A stretch of 64,000 nt of DNA from Oikopleura dioica (GCA_907165135.1 OU015567.1:1865001-1929000); one strand, 5' to 3'; counted from the stretch's first letter, positions 29,230 through 39,950 are shown. Program-made: numbers and translations. Notes: a model not told the origin generated them from the letters alone.

Positions 29230-29444
29230 TTTTTAAACAAACCCGTGGCAAATGCACAATCCGTTCACAATCACCTATAAAACAATAGTTTCCAATCATC
29301 AGTTCGCCTTACTTTTATAAAAAGCAAGGCTTGTAGTTTAAAATATTTTCTCTGCGCACTGTTATCCCGTATTTACTCATCTTCAAAAGTGTTATATAAG
29401 TCCTAAGTGCGTTTTTTGATGGATCGAAAATTCAGACTGAAAAA

Positions 29445-30179
29445 ATGAGCAAATTATCGAGTACTTGTCTTTTTGCTGCGGCTTCCGGAGCTGTTTTGGA
29501 GTTTAATCGGCAAATTGTAAGTCGACGATAATGATAAATTTGTATGGCTATTTGTCTAAGAATGTAAAGAAGATAATCTGCGTAGTTCAGTGAATAGAAA
29601 ATATTATTTTATATATTTTCAGTATTTTTCTAAATTTTATGGTTTTTCATTTTAGCCCCTTCAAAAAGAAATCATCCGAGATAACGGCAAAGACATCTAT
29701 CAAGACTACGAGTCAAAGGTAGAAGCAAATCTTTCTCTTCAAATGTCAAAAATAATTAAGGATGGCAACTACAAATATCACGCCGAGATGCACTTTTCGA
29801 GTGACAACAACAAGGACGGAGTCCCAGATGTCCAGTTGCCGCCATTTTCTTTTGGCAGCATGGATGAAGAGCTCAATTCTGTAAGTTTTGATGCGCGAAT
29901 TTTTCGTGATAAAAATTCAAGATGATGAAATCAGCGTTCAAAATCGACAGCGCTTTTGAAAAACTTCCCGAGCGCTTCGGCCTCAAAAGCTCCATAATCG
30001 GCGAAATGGAAAAAGAAATCGAGAAAATTGAAAAGAACATCATCCAACAAGTCGAATACGAATCCTCTGCAGACTACGAAGAAGAATCCTCTGCCGATTA
30101 TGAGTCCCCAGAGTCAAAGACTTATGATCTCCGCATCTCAAGTTCTCCAGCTTTTTGGAGCTTCTGGGGAAGAAAATAA
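29445..30179 (+). CDS. Secreted protein, unknown function
   Basis: Exons 29445-29516, 29656-29880 and 29922-30179. A 42-bp in-frame piece (29720-29761, starting GTAGAAG and ending AAG) could be coding or a further intron. The N-terminus is signal-like (LSSTCLFAAASGAV). The middle has SSDNNKDGVPDVQLP, which resembles a single D-x-N-x-D-G calcium loop. The C-terminus has two SSADYE repeats and ends in aromatic residues (SPAFWSFWGRK). Confidence 0.55.
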
Positions 30180-30449
30180 GAATCGAAAACAAAAACTGTT
30201 CGTATTTAATTCATAAAAATCCAAAAAAAAAACATGATTTTTGACAAATCATTTTCGTTCCCAAGCCAAAAACAAGGCAAAACCCAACTTCAAAGTAAAA
30301 AAAATCGCTGTTAAAAGCAATCCTTATTCACTGTTACGCCCTTCTTATCCAATATCTGTTTCAACCTTTTTCAACTTTTAAAATATAAAATACCGACCAC
30401 TGTTTCTTTGACGCCAATAAAACACAAAAATTCAAACCCAGATAAGGTT

Positions 30450-33400
30450 TTATTGATTTTTACTTTTCCCTTTGATAAGTTTAACAGCTTTCTTAATGAT
30501 AATAATCGCCCAGTAGATAAAAAGAATGTCAAGAAAGAGGCAGGTTAGGCAAGATCCAATTTTCCAGAAAAACGGGATCTCATCATTACCAGCATTCAAA
30601 ATGACAGGGAGAAAAGTGATCCAATAATGGGGCATTGGGAAAATTCGACAGCAGAAAAATACAACAGCGAAGCTTGAAAGTATGTAAATGATAGGTCAAG
30701 AATGCCTCCACTCTATTGTGGTCCTGCTCTGCTCTCTAGTCTAACTGTAGCCTCTAGATAACACGGAAAAGGGTAGTTTTGGTGTTGTATTCCAGTTAGG
30801 TGAACACTGACTTGTACACTGAATTGTGTTATGGTTGCACAGACTGAACGCAGTGGAAAAGCGGCGGGCGCCTCCAGATCTCTATCAGATCTAACGGCTT
30901 CTTGCTGACCTAACAGCTCCCCAGTCTTCGAAGTCTTCTGACGATTGGAGACTCTAGAAGTGAAGAAAGAAGTGTAGAGATGATCCAGCGGAAGATGTCC
31001 AATAGGAGTAGAGATGAAAGCGGTGCTGAGCCAAGCGTTTCAATTTCTGATGCGCGTTGATAAGATCGAACCAAGCGAGTAGAAAATATGCAGTCAATTG
31101 GCCAAACAAGAAGGTTTACCTTGGTTGGGCACTCATGTTTTGGAACAATGAGTGGCGCGTTAGCGACTTGGTTTGAGCATAGTTCCAGTTGGCTGATCAG
31201 AACCTGTTGCCAATCAAAGGCGCAACTTTGACGGAGGTTTTGAATATCATCCAGCTCCCCAAACTTTCGGCAAGGCATGAAGTTGGAAGAAGGTTCTAGA
31301 TGAAGCAGACGGGCGGTTTCGCATCGCGTCCAGGTAAGCATCCCCAAGTACATATTTCTTCTCCAATGAGCATTTGAAGTCCAGGAAATGTCGACATCGA
31401 CGAGAAGAGTACTTCGGATTATCGCGGCACTTGAATTCTCGCTAGTTTCGGACCAGTGCGCGTCCAAAAATTTCGGCGAGCTGAAGCTCTTTTGAGCCAG
31501 AGGCGCTCGGGCGTAGCTGCAAAAAGCAACAGAAGTAGCATGGTCGAGCAGTTCACTGTAGCTATCTTCAGACGAAATCGACGAGTCAGCACTTACATCA
31601 GCTGGCTTTTGCTCGGATTCCTGAGTTGAAGTAGGGTCGGCGGCGTGTCTGTTATGCGACTTTTGAGAAGATTCTGGATCTGGCGAGTTCAACGGGAAGT
31701 GCGTGTGAATCGCGACCAGAAGTTCCAGAGTGGTGTCTGTTTGAGCATCAAGAAGCAGCAATCTCTCCAAAATACTCGTGGCCAAAGACATCTTCGCGGC
31801 AACGGCTAGAATTAAATCTGCTTCATGTTGTCGAGTCGAAGGGTGCCACAGAACAAAGACATCATACGCCTCTTTTACCATTGAGGTAAAATCTTCGACG
31901 CTTTTACGACTGATCAAGTCGTATTGAGATGATGATTCCAAGCAGTTGAAGATTTCCAGACGTTCATCGTGGTTGAGACAAGCCTCACTTACAGATTCAT
32001 GAGCGCTTGCGTCGATGGTGCGACGTGTCAGCCGAATCAACCTTTCGCCAACATCGGCGGAAGTGGAGAAAACGGGAGGTAGCTCGCGGGAAACGATGGC
32101 GTCGAGAAGGTCCGATTGAAGTCGACAAGCGTATTCGAAGTCGGCAGTATCGATGAGTTCATGGGGGTGCAGAAGTACGTGCGTCATGAGTGCAGATGCG
32201 CAGTGAACTTTTTGGCGGTGAGCGAAACCAGGCCAAAAAATTTTGCCGTTAAGATCGCATCATGAGCAGCAGCGTAGTCGGCGAAATGGGGGCGATCAGC
32301 AATTCCAACGGATTTCTTCGCGTTTGAAACCCAGCGGACTTGTGGAAAATAGTGGTCGGGTTCTTGGGCAATCGTGCGCTGGCGAAAATCAGCGGCGGCA
32401 GAAGAAGAGGCTTTCTACCTGTGGAGAGCACTGAAGTTGATTCCAAGTCGAATTACTTCGAGTGGCGCGATTCCGCGTCTTTTTCAGCTCCAGCTGTTTC
32501 GGGCGACGTTGAACAAGTAAAGAGGAGTTCAGCAACGGCGGTGATGAGTTAAAGTTGACCCAGCTAGGCGGGCTAGAAGATAACAAGTCGGGCAGTACGT
32601 CTCGGGAAGTTTGAGTCGACCAGTACGAGGCAGTGGTAGAAAGGGCGCTTCCGTTGGCGTCGTTGTTGAAGTCGAAGGTGTTGCGAACAGCGCGGTCACT
32701 GTTGGCCTGGTCGTTGGCGTGATGAAAAGAGCGGTCGAGTGTACACGAGACTTGATTTACCTCAAAGAAGCGCTCAAGTTTTTGAAAAACTATGAGCGGC
32801 GCGTTGTACGCGTCTTTGGGTCGTGACTTTACTAGCAGAAGTCCATCAGCAACAATTCGGTTGGTCCAAGCAGAAGTAGCGGTGTTGGCGGGAGATGTTG
32901 TGATTGCGCGCGGGAGTTGGCGGAATCAGCAACGGCAACGGTTGTTTTTGACCTGGCGCGCGAAGGTTGGGCCAAGTTGACTGTGGTGCGGCGGTCGACA
33001 CGTCAGCAAACAGTCGAAAACAAGTTCGTCTAGGTCCAGAGTTGAGCGGCAGAATTCCGGTAGTGCTTAACTTGGCGGCAGAATCGATGAAGTCGAAACA
33101 AGTACCTGCGTTGACCCCGAGTAATAAACTGATTAAGTTTATTTACTCCTTCAGGGGCTTTGTGACGAGCAAATTCAGGCAGTTCCGAGGTAAGAATCAC
33201 CGTTCGTGGCGGAGCAAGTATCAGCAGAAATCCAGCGGTTCAAAGGTCTCCAGGAGTCTCCCAGATCGCGTAGTGGCCGAGTGAAACCAGGCGATCGAGC
33301 GTGTTACTTATCGTGAAGTAGTCCAGTGTCCGGCGAAAGCAAATGAGCACATCTGTTGTCACCAGTTGATAGGTCAAGAATGCCTCCACTCTATTGTGGT

Positions 33401-35020
33401 CCTGCTCTGCTCTCTAGTCTAACTGTAGCCTCTAGATAACACGGAAAAGGGTAGTTTTGGTGTTGTATTCCAGTTAGGTGAACACTGACTTGTACACTGA
33501 ATTGTGTTATGGTTGCACAGACTGAACGCAGTGGAAAAGCGGCGGGCGCCTCCAGATCTCTATCAGATCTAACGGCTTCTTGCTGACCTAACAGTAAATA
33601 TTGACGATCCTAAGGTTGGTGCCCTTAAGGGGTAGAACTAGGTTTTTCGAAAAAAGCCGATTCTAAACCGGCGCTCAAAGCCAGGAGAGCTTAGATTTTC
33701 AAATTCTCTCTTCGGTTTAAGAATAAACAAACTTAGATCGTACAACATTTTTCTTAAAATTTTTTTTCGTTAACACATTTTGGCGCTAGAGAGCGAAACG
33801 TCAACCCACCTCTTCAAAAATTGCAATTTTAGCGTATTCGCGTCCTCAAATTTATCGAGTCACGTGACTAGCCAAATTTTTAAAATCTCATTTTAAGATT
33901 GTTTAGCCATTTATCTAGCATTATTTTTGAGGAAATTGCGTAATTATAAGCAATAACAGGTTTTTCTTAATTAAAGTGCCTCCCGAAAATCACGGTTTTT
34001 CCGAAAATCTAGTTCTACCCCCTTAAATGCTGATTTACCTTATGCTTATTGCATCATTAGCTTGGGTTGAAAATATTGTAGAAATCCCGGAAAGAAACAT
34101 AAGATTGACAAGAGGCGTTGAAAGTTCAGAAGTTAGTCGATAAATCGCAAAGTAAGAAAGAACATCCCATTTGAGAGTCATAAAAAATCCAAGTAATCCG
34201 AATAGATGATGGCCGAAAATCGGCCATTGTTCTTGAGGGTTATCTTTAAACTCTCTGAAAGAATCATCTGCAAAAGAACCTGATAAAAACAGTACTTGCA
34301 GAGGCAAACTTTTAGCAAAGAAAGGATTTTACAATCTGGTTGAATCGTTTCATCGATCAAATATTGGTAAAATTTGTCGTTTTCAGCCATTTTCGCGGCG
34401 GTAAAATCATCGAACAAATAATATCCAGCCAAAGATAAACCCAGAACCAGAGTTTCAAAGGCAAAAAAACTATTTCCACGGTCAAAAATATGACACTTTT
34501 TGACGAGAAATTGAAAATGTGCTCTGACCAAGTCCTAAAAACTAATGAAAGAATGAATGTTGAGATTCGCGAGCTTCCACTTATCGGATTTTCAATAAGT
34601 TCTTCATCAAGGGGTCTGGATTTTGCCCGAAAGTGAAAAGCGAAAGCGAAGCGAAGGCGAAATTTTTTAAAAAAATTTTAGTGAAGGCGAAGCGAAGCGA
34701 ATTAAAGCGAATTCGCTTCGCCTCGCTTCGCTTCGCTATATGGCGATTTCGCAAAGCGAATCCAGACCCCTGCTTCATCGAATAGCAAAGCCCAAAGAGA
34801 AAATAATGAAACAACTAGAAGTATGGGAAAAATATAGGAATGATGCCGAAAAATATTGCTTACCGAGAGTCATGAAAAACGAGTTGATAATTTCGGCTGC
34901 TTTAAATCTTGTAAAATAATCAGTTTTCTTGAGTCTCAAACAATTTTCTCTTGATAGAAATGTAGGAACCAATCCAAAAACAGCGTAGACTTGCAATAAG
35001 GTAAGAAAACACATCTGCAA
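30450..35020 (-). CDS. TLC-domain multipass membrane protein
   Basis: Coding blocks on minus: about 34860-35020 (..FLSRENCLRLKK.., ..INSFFMTLG), 34300-34530 (..GNSFFAFETLVLGLSLAGYY..), 34035-34280 (..WPIFGHHLFGLLGFFMTLKW.., ..SYFAIYRLTSELSTPLVNL..) and 30450-30671 (..LPVILNAGNDEIPFFWKIG.. and a last helix). The HH plus YRLTSE-S-TP-N pattern is characteristic of TLC-domain (TLCD4/TMEM56-like) proteins. Introns have been enlarged by an LTR element (30689-33593), a TTAA-bounded element (33625-34026) and a small GC-rich element (34610-34771). Another TTAA-bounded element (35031-35699) lies just upstream, where a further 5' exon may exist. Confidence 0.65.
30689..30915 (-). repeat. Long terminal repeat (3' LTR)
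   Basis: 227 bp, identical by eye to 33367-33593. It is preceded by GTAAA. Confidence 0.88.
30910..32187 (-). CDS. 425-aa protein of the LTR element
   Basis: A single open frame starts mid-element and terminates inside the 3' LTR. It is mostly helical in character, with a Ser/Asp-rich linker near residues 170-205 (..ADVSADSSISSEDSYSE..). It has no zinc knuckle, protease or polymerase motif, and its position is closer to the 3' end than to the usual gag position. It shares no visible similarity with the Gag-like protein at 9484-10173. Function unknown. Confidence 0.55.
   Translation of the reverse strand: MTHVLLHPHELIDTADFEYACRLQSDLLDAIVSRELPPVFSTSADVGERLIRLTRRTIDASAHESVSEACLNHDERLEIFNCLESSSQYDLISRKSVEDFTSMVKEAYDVFVLWHPSTRQHEADLILAVAAKMSLATSILERLLLLDAQTDTTLELLVAIHTHFPLNSPDPESSQKSHNRHAADPTSTQESEQKPADVSADSSISSEDSYSELLDHATSVAFCSYARAPLAQKSFSSPKFLDAHWSETSENSSAAIIRSTLLVDVDISWTSNAHWRRNMYLGMLTWTRCETARLLHLEPSSNFMPCRKFGELDDIQNLRQSCAFDWQQVLISQLELCSNQVANAPLIVPKHECPTKVNLLVWPIDCIFSTRLVRSYQRASEIETLGSAPLSSLLLLDIFRWIISTLLSSLLESPIVRRLRRLGSC
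33367..33593 (-). repeat. Long terminal repeat (5' LTR)
   Basis: 227 bp, followed by GTAAA. By the element's orientation this is the 5' copy. Confidence 0.88.
33625..34026. repeat. TTAA-bounded inverted-repeat element
   Basis: It starts TTAAGGGGTAGAACTAG and ends CTAGTTCTACCCCCTTAA. It lies 32 bp from the LTR element and 9 bp inside an intron of the TLC-domain gene. No coding frame. Confidence 0.7.
34610..34771. repeat. Short GC-rich inverted-repeat element
   Basis: The ends AGGGGTCTGGATT and AATCCAGACCCCT are complementary. The interior consists of GCGAAGCGAAGC simple repeats arranged as a hairpin. CTTCATC lies beside both ends, offset by one base. Same terminal motif as the element at 220-315. 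Confidence 0.6.
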
Positions 35021-35030
35021 AGATCAATTT

Positions 35031-35699
35031 TTAAGGGGGAGGTCGTCGGAAATTTTTTTGTCGATTTTCAAATTTTTGATTATTTTTTTGAATTCTCCAT
35101 AAAAAAAGAATCACTTTTGGTCTCCAGCTTTTTTTGATTGGATAAACTTTGATATAGAAAATTTTCGATTTTAGGTCATTAAGTCGAGATATTTCGGAAT
35201 TTTAGAATTTGTTTTTTCGCACTTAAACCAATAAAACTTAATTTTCTTATGAATTATATATTTTTCTTATCAGATTAGAACTGTTAATATCAAAAAATTA
35301 CGGGTTTTGGCAATTTTTTGGAAAATTTCAAGAAAAATAAGTGAAAAATAACGATTTTTAGCAAAAGCGACATTTTTAAATCGGCCGTTACGACCTTAAT
35401 TACCATTGCAAGCCTATTTTTCTTCCACGTTGGCCTCTAAATCTTCGTCTGAAGAGTATTTTCCATAAGTAAAATTTTTAAAATTTTCGAGGATTTGGCC
35501 GAAATCCTTGTTAAGAGTAGGGTCATCTTTAAGTAAAATTTTCTCCAACATCACATATTTTTTTGTCAATTTTTCCCACGTTGGCCCCTCCATTTAACCC
35601 TTTTCTATCAGACAAAAAACGAATAAAAATTTTTCATAATAAATTTATGGAGTTATGCTTGTTAAAAGCACCTCTAAAAACCGACCACCTCCCCCTTAA
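35031..35699. repeat. TTAA-bounded inverted-repeat element
   Basis: It begins TTAAGGGGGAGGTCGTCGG and ends CCGACCACCTCCCCCTTAA. The interior is AT-rich with no frame. It lies just upstream of the first visible exon of the TLC-domain gene, possibly in its 5' intron. Confidence 0.7.
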
Positions 35700-35963
35700 T
35701 GTTAAAAAAGCAAAGAACTTACCAATAAAGTAATTTCAATTGTGAACATCCCTTGAAAAATGTTGTTGTTATCTCTTGAAGCTAATTTTCAATGTAAGCC
35801 ACTTCCTGTCGGCGTCAAATTATTAAAAAAATATGTATCCTTTTCTCAAAATTGAATTTCGATAAATTATGACAAATTTTTTTTTCTAGAATTATTGACA
35901 AAGGATGAAAAAAATCAATTTCGAATTCAGTTCTCAAATTTTTGACAACGTAAAAGGCAGAAA

Positions 35964-36272
35964 ATGGATTGTTCTACTCGATGCTGCGAAGGTAAATTTA
36001 TTCCGCGAAAGGGTCTAGCAAGTGGAAATTTTTAGCTTCCTGCGAAGGTTGCGTCTCTTGTCCGCCAGGATGTGATCCTTGCAAATGCTCTTTGGATTCT
36101 TGCAAGAAAGTTTGCCAAGGTAATTTTTTTATCAAAAAGGGCCACCCCCTATTTCTTCTATTCTCAAGGCTGCCGAGACTGTCCTCCAGGATGTGACCCG
36201 TGCAAATGCTCAAAATGCTCCGCAAATGGCTGCAAATGTTCCTGCTGCGCTGCAACAAACACATCCGCCTAA
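35964..36272 (+). CDS. Metallothionein
   Basis: Three exons (35964-35991, 36036-36119, 36169-36272) give 71 aa with 21 cysteines and no aromatic residue. A repeated 12-residue core, CPPGCDPCKCS, occurs twice (about residues 18-28 and 42-52), each preceded by CxxC, and CKCSCC lies near the C-terminus. This modular Cys pattern is what has been described for tunicate (larvacean) metallothioneins. It binds divalent metal ions through thiolates in the cytosol. The short exon 1 encodes MDCSTRCCE. It converges on the C-type lectin gene 85 bp away. Confidence 0.88.
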
Positions 36273-36357
36273 AAACATATTTGAGATCTTTTTTCTTTTC
36301 TAAATTTTATTTTTTTCTGAAAATATATGCTTTTCTTTTCTAAAAAAATAATGATAT

Positions 36358-37019
36358 TTAAGGGCATCCTCTTGCAAGGCTTTTTTTCAAGTCTGAATAG
36401 AAGAGGGTTCCTTTCAGGCGTTGAATTTTTGAAAAATATTCATCCCTTATCCTCGTATAAATCTCGTTTGTCGAACAAACTTTATAAGTTTCATATCCTG
36501 GTATTTCGTCAACGCTTATGAAGACATCCGGGTCTTGCTCGGGCTCAAATCTGCAAGAAACTCCAGCTATGTAATAGCATTTCCAGTCGTTCATCAGATT
36601 GTTGCCCCAATAATTAAACACCAAACAGTCTTCTCCTCCATTCCAGTTGTCTGGCTGACCGGAGGACCATTTCAAATGCATTGATTCTATAAAAAAAATC
36701 CAAAGAAAAAGACAAAATTTTGATAAACCTCGAGAAACCGAAAGCCAGGTCCCTTCGTTAACAGAATCGGATCCTCCTAGCCATGTTCTTGTTGGGTTTA
36801 GCTCCAAAAACTATTTCAAATTTTTGATTTTTAAGAAACTTTTGATCTTACTTCGTCAAACTGCGATTTATCTTCAAACCAAGCGAGTTCTCCTCCTTTA
36901 TCTTTGCAGCATTCAACGGCCTCATCCCATGTTTTCAAGACTCCAGGATACTGCTCGAATTCCACTCGGTTATGTTTCGCTGTTATTAAAGTCAAAAAAT
37001 TAAAAAGTAATTCATTCAT
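36358..37019 (-). CDS. C-type lectin domain protein, 192 aa
   Basis: Exons 36852-37019, 36729-36810 and 36358-36686 with 41-42-bp introns. The N-terminus is hydrophobic (signal-like). The domain reads WDEAVECCKDKGGELAWFED, then RTWLGGSD, then SGQPDNWNGGEDC, then MNDWKCYYIAGVSCRFE. QPD plus ND at the calcium site is the galactose-type signature. A C-terminal extension of about 60 residues has no recognisable domain. Confidence 0.8.
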
Positions 37020-37323
37020 GCCAAAATATAGAAAAATGAAAAAAGAACAAGTTTTACCGAAATTTTGTCATCTAAAAATAAAAAAAGCGTGAATTATTAA
37101 TCATAAGGAGAATGTCGATTAACACGTGCGAAAATAAGTTTTGTTGTTTTTCATAACAAAATTCTTTGTTCAATATAAAAAATGGGAAAGGCCGAGTAGG
37201 GTCGACTTATGACGACATCTTGTTCTCTAGCTTTTTTTCTTCCTCAGCCTTAACGGCGTCGTAAAAGTCTACATTACTTTTTTCAGTGGAAACGAATGCG
37301 TTCATGCTCTTTCACTCATCAAA

Positions 37324-38933
37324 ATGGCAGCAGCGCGGCCGGTCGTTTCGGTCTATTCTAGAGATGGAAAACCAACTGAAGATACTGTCAATCTTCCAGC
37401 TGTTTTCAAGGTTAGTTAGGTTTTGCAGGATAACTTACTGTAATCGCTTGTGAAGGCTCCTATTCGAACAGATATCGTTCAATTCGTCCACACAAATCTG
37501 AGCAAAAACGCAAGACAACCGTATGCCGTCTCAAAGGTAGCTGGGGAGCAAACTTCTGCCGAATCGTGGGGAACTGGCCGAGCAGTAGCTCGAATTCCCC
37601 GAGTTCGTGGCGGCGGAACTTCGCGATCTGGAGCAGCGGCTTTTGGAAACATGTGTCGCGGGGGGAGAATGTTCAACCCGACCAAGACCTGGCGCAACTG
37701 GCATCGTCGGGTTAACATAACTCAGAGGCGATTTGCGACGGTTTCTGCTATCGCCGCTACTGGTATTCCTGCTCTCGCGATGGCCAAAGGCCACAGGATT
37801 GAAAGCGTTCCTGAATTTCCTCTTGTCCTTGAGAGCGCGGTTGAAAGCATAAAAAAGACAAAAGAAGCGGCAAAAGTATTGAGAAACGTCGGAGCTCTAG
37901 AAGACATCAGAAGAGTAAGGGAGACGAGAAGATTCAGAGCAGGGCGAGGAAAAATACGAAATCGAAGACGAGTTCAGAAAAGAGGGCCGCTAATAGGATC
38001 GGATGATTAATGACGATCGGATATGCCGGAAATAATAACTTTTTTTCCACCTTAGTTTTTATTCATTTTCATGTCTTTTTTTTATCGAAAGTCGTAAATT
38101 ATCCCTTTCAAGTGTACAAAAACGACGATGGAATCGTGCGCGCGATGAGAAATCTTCCTGGTGTCACGCTGCTTCCGGTTGATCAGTTGAACCTTTTGAA
38201 ACTGGCTCCTGGAGGTCACGTCGGCCGGTTTACCATTTACACGCAGGCTGCTTTCGAGGCTCTTGATCGGGTCTACTCAGCGAAGAACAAGAAGGGTTTC
38301 TCGATGCCTCGCTCGACTGTTTCGAATCCAGACCTTCAACGAGTCCTCCAAGCTGATGAAGTCAGAGCAGCCTTGAAACCAAGAGGTTTTGCATCAAAAC
38401 GAACAACAGTTAAGAAGAATCCGTTGAAGAACATCAAGGCGATGCTCAAATTAAACCCCTACGCGGCGGTAGAAAAACGGGCTCGCTGGAAATCGGCAAT
38501 ACGCAATACGAAAGAAAAGGGGAAAACAGACGAACAGGACAAAGATGAAGATGAAGAGATGGAAATCACGATTCTGCGACCGAATGTCGTTGAGAACGCT
38601 CCGTCTCTTCGAAATAAAGAAAGTGAAGATGACGAAATGGATGACTTTGAACTAAAAATAGCACAAAATTCAGAAGTAAAAAGCGGCCTTCGGGAAAAAG
38701 AGTCCTCAGACGAAGACATAGAAGAAATTGATATCCATTTCACCGGAAGTACGCAGGTCAAGAACAATCGTCCAGGAAACGAATCTTCTGATGAGTCATC
38801 ATCAGACGAGGATGATTTACCGGAAATTTCAATCCAGACGAATACTGTAGTTGAAAGCTCGATGGTCAGGTCCAGGGTAGTGAAAAAACGAGTACAAAGA
38901 AAAAAGTGCCGCTTATTTGTCCAGTATGCATAA
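37324..38933 (+). CDS. rpl4: Large ribosomal subunit protein uL4 (RPL4) with acidic C-terminal extension
   Basis: Exons 37324-37410, 37456-37996 and 38113-38933 give 482 aa. It starts [14 protein letters not shown] and contains the uL4 hallmarks [29 protein letters not shown] and [15 protein letters not shown]. The usual metazoan protein is about 400-430 aa. Here the basic tail is replaced or extended from about residue 370 by a Ser/Glu/Asp-rich stretch with four spaced hydrophobic cores (EITILRP, FELKIAQ, EIDIHFT, EISIQTN). The second intron begins GA, not GT, if the conserved junction RGPLI / VYKNDDGI is to be kept. A VWA gene starts 47 bp downstream on the same strand. Confidence 0.95.
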
Positions 38934-38979
38934 TTCTATACTTTCTTCTGAAATTCGTTTTCATTCAAATCAGAGCGAA
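38934..38979 (+). promoter_or_regulatory. Candidate trans-splice acceptor between cistrons
   Basis: The 46-bp gap between RPL4 and the VWA gene ends in a T-rich tract and CAAATCAG, seven bases before the downstream ATG. This is what a spliced-leader acceptor would look like. Inference from spacing only. Confidence 0.4.
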
Positions 38980-39905
38980 ATGGTTTTTCATGAAGAAAAT
39001 CGCTTTCTTAGTTTGAGTTTTGCCGCGGCAACTTGTCTCCCTTTTTGTTACTGCTTTTTTACACCCCGTAAAAGTGACGATGAAATATTTCACGATGTAA
39101 TCGTTGTTCTCGACGGATCGGATTCCTTCAATAGGACTTTCAATTCGGAAGCTTTTGATGTGGCACAAAAATTGGTTTTTGACGATTTGGCTCCTCGACT
39201 TGCTGAGAAATTTGGCAAGAATTGTGGGATGAGTCTCGTTCAGTTCTCTGGGATCAAAAAGCTGACCAAATCATACGTTCCGGGTAATAAAAAAGGCTCT
39301 GTTCTAGAGTCAAGTCTTTTTTCTAGGTTCTGGTGGAAAAGCAGATTCATCAGGAGTCCTAGCTCACTGGCAAATTGAATGCGATCACGTGCACCCCTCC
39401 AACGCGAAAATAAATCCAGAGAGTAGCTCTTTCGACGGAAATGGCCAGTTGTTTTTGTGTCTTCAAGATTTGAGCTTGGAGAATTTCATCACGGATTTGG
39501 ACAAAATGCTTCCGATAAGCAAAGACAGAGAAAGAAAGCAATATCTTCTGGTCATCACTGACGACGGTAATGAAGTTGAGGCCAACTTTGTTTATGAAAT
39601 TGTTTTCAGAGTGGGATATGAACGGGCTTAGAACACCGGAAGGAACGGAAGCTACTGAAGAAGAGGTAAAAAATGACTTCTGGTTGTTGTTCCATCACTT
39701 GAATTTTTTAAAGGTGACCGCGCGAGCAAAACAGCACTACGAAATCTTCCCAATCATCGTTCGTGACAACCGAGCAAGCAATAACAACGAAGAATTCATC
39801 TCAACTCATCTCGCTTCTCGACCAGAAAATGTTCAGAAGGTCTTTTCCAACTCTTTTGAAGAGAATCTGACTGCTGCTTTTGAGAAAATTGTCAGTTCGA
39901 TTTGA
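38980..39905 (+). CDS. VWA-domain protein
   Basis: The first exon opens at ATG 38980 with a hydrophobic stretch (FLSLSFAAATCLPFCYCFF), probably a signal or anchor. VIVVLDGSDSFN carries the MIDAS D-x-S-x-S motif, and ..YLLVITDD.. is a later core strand. Introns of 43-47 bp follow GTTCCGG, ACTGACGACG and GAAGAAGAG. Total about 240 aa, essentially one VWA domain. Only 46 bp separate it from the RPL4 stop, with a TTTTCATTCAAATCAG tract just before the start, so it is likely the second cistron of a trans-spliced operon. Confidence 0.7.
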
Positions 39906-39950
39906 CGAAAAATTACGTCGAAAAAATACATTGCTAGGAAAATGAACTTT

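Larger units (their letters stand above)
30689..33593 (-). mobile_element. Non-autonomous LTR retrotransposon, identical LTRs
   Basis: 227-bp LTRs (30689-30915 and 33367-33593; TGATAGG...CCTAACA) appear identical and are flanked by the 5-bp duplication GTAAA. A TGGTGAC primer-site-like sequence (33364-33358, minus) lies 2 nt inside the right LTR, the same core as in the 6958-10653 element, so the element also runs on minus. It contains one long frame (30910-32187) and no reverse transcriptase or integrase motif. It sits in an intron of the TLC-domain gene in the same orientation as the gene. Confidence 0.85.

Noticed and set aside
32611-33284. Plus-strand frames of about 70-105 aa inside the second LTR element
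   Set aside because: The element runs on minus by primer site and long ORF. These frames are GC-driven chance openings.
35998-36264. 88-aa minus-strand frame
   Set aside because: Antisense to the metallothionein exons.
37479-37907. Three minus-strand frames of 60-90 aa
   Set aside because: All are antisense shadows of the RPL4 coding exon.
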